NCBI GenBank assembly: GCA_023392035.1
Contig: JAEVZY010000308.1
Span: forward strand, 1-18,988
Source: Pseudomonadota bacterium
Lineage (GTDB): Bacteria > Pseudomonadota > Gammaproteobacteria > Burkholderiales > Burkholderiaceae_D
DNA length: 18,988 nt
Direction of reading: 5' to 3'
A program made the position numbers and the translations under genes. The notes beneath the pieces were generated by a model that made no database searches, had not been told where the DNA came from, and saw only the letters and a program-made list of their open reading frames with translations. Positions 17,061 to 18,988 of the stretch are shown here, piece after piece (position 1 is the first letter of the stretch; each line of letters begins with the position of its first letter).

Positions 17061-18988
17061 ATGGATCACGCTGCAAGTCCCTCCCAGCCGCAAGAGCTGC
17101 CCCCTGAACGCAAGCTGGCCCTGGAACAGGCGCATAGCCTGCAGGACGAGACCCAGGCCGCCGAGTTCCTCTTGAGCTGCCCCTTTCCGGATGCACGCCT
17201 GAAGGCCGCCGGCCTGTTGCAGTCGCGCCCCTTGCTGGAGCAGGCGCTGACGGCCCTGCGCAACAGCGACCGCCGGGTTGAAAAACTGCTGCAGCAGCGC
17301 CTGGATGCCCTGACCCGGCGCGAAGCCGCCGGCGCCCGGGCCCAGCAGGCAATCGAACACGCGCGTTCGCTGGCGGATGCGCAAGCGCTGCTGGTCAATC
17401 AAGTGGCCGACCTCGACCGCGAATGGGAGCAGGTGGGCGCGGCGCCGGACGATCTTGCCGCTGCCTATACCGAGCTGCGCAATCGCCTCGGCGAACGCCT
17501 GGCCGAGCAGATGAAGCTGCAGCAATCGGTACGCGAAGTCTGCACCCGCCTGCAGGAGCTGGAAAACGACGCCCGCCCCGGCGGCCGCATGCCGCCGCCG
17601 GCGGAGGTATCCAGCCTGCTCGACAGCCTGGAAAGCGAAATGGCCGCCCTGTGTACCCAAAGCGAAGCGCCGTCCTTGCCCAAGCGGGTGCTGGCCCAGT
17701 TCCGCGCCCGCCATGAGGCCTTGCATGCCGCCCTCGGTTCGCTCGAGCAACGCTATGCCGCGGTCACGGCTCACGACGCCTTGCTGAGCCAGTGGGAAGC
17801 CAATCCCGACGGCGGCGAACAGGATGAAGCCGCCTTGCGCGCCGCCTGGGATGCGCTGGCGCCGCTGACGCCGGAAGACAGTCCGGTGCTGCACCAGCGT
17901 TACCAGGCCATGCTGGCGCGCCTGGCCGGCCACAAGCAAAGCCAGGCCGAAGACGAGAACGAGCGCAAGCGCCAGGCGCGCCAGGTCTTTGCCAACGCCA
18001 TGGACGCCCTGGAAGCGGCGCTGCGCGAAGGCCAGTTGCATGAAGCGGCCGAGCAGGAACGGCGGCTGCGCGAGCTCGACCTGACCCAAGCGCGCTTGCG
18101 CGGCGACCAGAAGGTGCGCCTGCAAAACGCGCGCGCCGAACTGGCGCGCCTGCAGGGCTGGGCCAAATGGGGCGGCAAGATGTCGCGCGAGGAACTCTTG
18201 CGCAGCGCCCAGGAAATTCCGGCGCGCGGCTTGCCGATTCCCGAACTGGCGCGCGAAGTGGCGTCCCTGCGCGAGAAATGGAAAGCGCTGGATGCCAGCG
18301 CCGGCCCGGCCAGCAAGGACTTGTGGCAGCGCTTCGACGCCGCCTGCAGCGCCGCCTACGCGCCGGCGGCCGAGCACTTCAAGAAGCTGTCGCAGGAAAG
18401 ACAGCAGCACCTGGAACAGGCGCGCGCCATGCTGGCCGAGATGCAAAGCCGCGCCGAGCAGGTGGAGCAGGCGGGAGCGGACGCCGACTTCAAGGCGCTG
18501 GCCGGATTTTGCGATCGCATGCAACAGCAATGGCGTCGCCTGGGCGCGATCGACCGCAAGCCAAGGAAAGCGCTGGATGCCGAATTTGCCGCCTTGCTGG
18601 CGCGCCTGAACGCGCCGCTGTCGGCGCGCCAGAGCGAAGAAAAGGCAGAGCGCCTGAAACTGATCGAAGCCGCCGAAGCGCTGGACCCCAGCCAGCGCCG
18701 CGCGCCCGAGCAATTGCAGGCCCTGCAGCAGCAGTGGCAGCAGCATGCGCGCCAATTGCCCTTGTCGCGCCACGATGAACACGCCATGTGGCAGCGCTTT
18801 CGCGCCGCCTGCGACGCCTTGTACGCCAAGCGCAAGCAGCATGTGAAAAGCGCCGATGCCGAACGGCAGACTCATTTGCAGGAACGCCAGGCGCTGTGCC
18901 AGAAACTGGAACAGGCCACCGGTGAAACGCCGCAGGCGATCCGCCAGTTGATGCGTGAAGCCAAGGGCGCCTGGCAACGCCTGGGCGC
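17061..18988 (+). CDS. DUF349 domain-containing protein, N-terminal 642 codons (runs off right edge)
   Basis: The plus-strand frame from ATG at 17061 is open to the edge and partial at the 3' end. The protein is almost wholly alpha-helical and rich in Ala, Gln, Glu, Leu and Arg. DUF349-type repeats are clear from about residue 360: LWQRFDAACSAAYAPAAEHF (near 420) and MWQRFRAACDALYAKRKQH (near 576), each followed by a long helix, with a further one starting at the edge (REAKGAWQRLG). Function is unknown. No membrane span or signal peptide is seen. The frame is open upstream to an ATG at 16917, but those 48 codons encode Trp/Pro/Arg-rich sequence unlike the rest. A Shine-Dalgarno sequence is not obvious for either start. 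A long frame on the opposite strand is its shadow. Confidence 0.85.
   Translation, partial: MDHAASPSQPQELPPERKLALEQAHSLQDETQAAEFLLSCPFPDARLKAAGLLQSRPLLEQALTALRNSDRRVEKLLQQRLDALTRREAAGARAQQAIEHARSLADAQALLVNQVADLDREWEQVGAAPDDLAAAYTELRNRLGERLAEQMKLQQSVREVCTRLQELENDARPGGRMPPPAEVSSLLDSLESEMAALCTQSEAPSLPKRVLAQFRARHEALHAALGSLEQRYAAVTAHDALLSQWEANPDGGEQDEAALRAAWDALAPLTPEDSPVLHQRYQAMLARLAGHKQSQAEDENERKRQARQVFANAMDALEAALREGQLHEAAEQERRLRELDLTQARLRGDQKVRLQNARAELARLQGWAKWGGKMSREELLRSAQEIPARGLPIPELAREVASLREKWKALDASAGPASKDLWQRFDAACSAAYAPAAEHFKKLSQERQQHLEQARAMLAEMQSRAEQVEQAGADADFKALAGFCDRMQQQWRRLGAIDRKPRKALDAEFAALLARLNAPLSARQSEEKAERLKLIEAAEALDPSQRRAPEQLQALQQQWQQHARQLPLSRHDEHAMWQRFRAACDALYAKRKQHVKSADAERQTHLQERQALCQKLEQATGETPQAIRQLMREAKGAWQRLG

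Noticed and set aside
16881..18977. Minus-strand open frame of 698 codons
   Set aside because: It is antisense to the DUF349 gene. The plus strand shows DUF349 repeats, while the minus product is Leu/Gln/Arg-rich with no domain. It would also occupy the urtA upstream region.

Overview
The window reads as one stretch of a GC-rich betaproteobacterial chromosome. Gene order and protein style (a urea-importer operon running straight into ureDABCEFG, and a multi-repeat DUF349 protein) suit the Burkholderiales, most likely an Oxalobacteraceae-type genome such as Janthinobacterium, Massilia, Collimonas or Herbaspirillum. The family assignment is inference; no rRNA or other marker gene is present. 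No tRNA, IS element, CRISPR array or phage gene was seen.

Layout from left to right. (1) 1-5683, minus strand: the first 1,894 codons of a giant RHS/YD-repeat protein. Its C-terminus, where such proteins carry their variable toxin domain, lies beyond the left edge. (2) 5873-16739, minus strand: one compact nitrogen-scavenging operon of twelve genes, transcribed right to left as urtA-urtB-urtC-urtD-urtE-ureD-ureA-ureB-ureC-ureE-ureF-ureG. Junctions are mostly 4-base ATGA overlaps or gaps under 40 nt. The one exception is urtA-urtB, where 136 nt contains two strong GC hairpins. (3) 16740-17060: a divergent intergenic region holding a near-consensus sigma-54 promoter facing urtA. (4) 17061-18988, plus strand: the first 642 codons of a helical DUF349 protein that runs off the right edge.

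How the genes work together: UrtA captures urea in the periplasm, UrtB/UrtC form the membrane channel and UrtD/UrtE supply ATP-driven transport. UreABC hydrolyses urea to ammonia and carbamate in the cytoplasm. UreD, UreF, UreG and UreE build the carbamylated di-nickel centre, with UreE delivering nickel through a His-rich tail and UreG driving the step with GTP. The sigma-54 promoter at 16799-16814 suggests the whole unit is induced under nitrogen limitation through NtrC.

The most unusual material is in the RHS protein. Besides ordinary YD repeats it has two arrays of a larger unit of about 65-75 residues, in which a pair of YD motifs alternates with an Ala/Leu-rich segment introduced by an R-Y/F-A motif. 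Other items worth a second look are the sigma-54 promoter, the twin hairpins behind urtA, a nine-residue insertion in UreC, a possible leaderless start for ureD, and a UrtA leader carrying both a twin-arginine motif and a lipobox-like cysteine.
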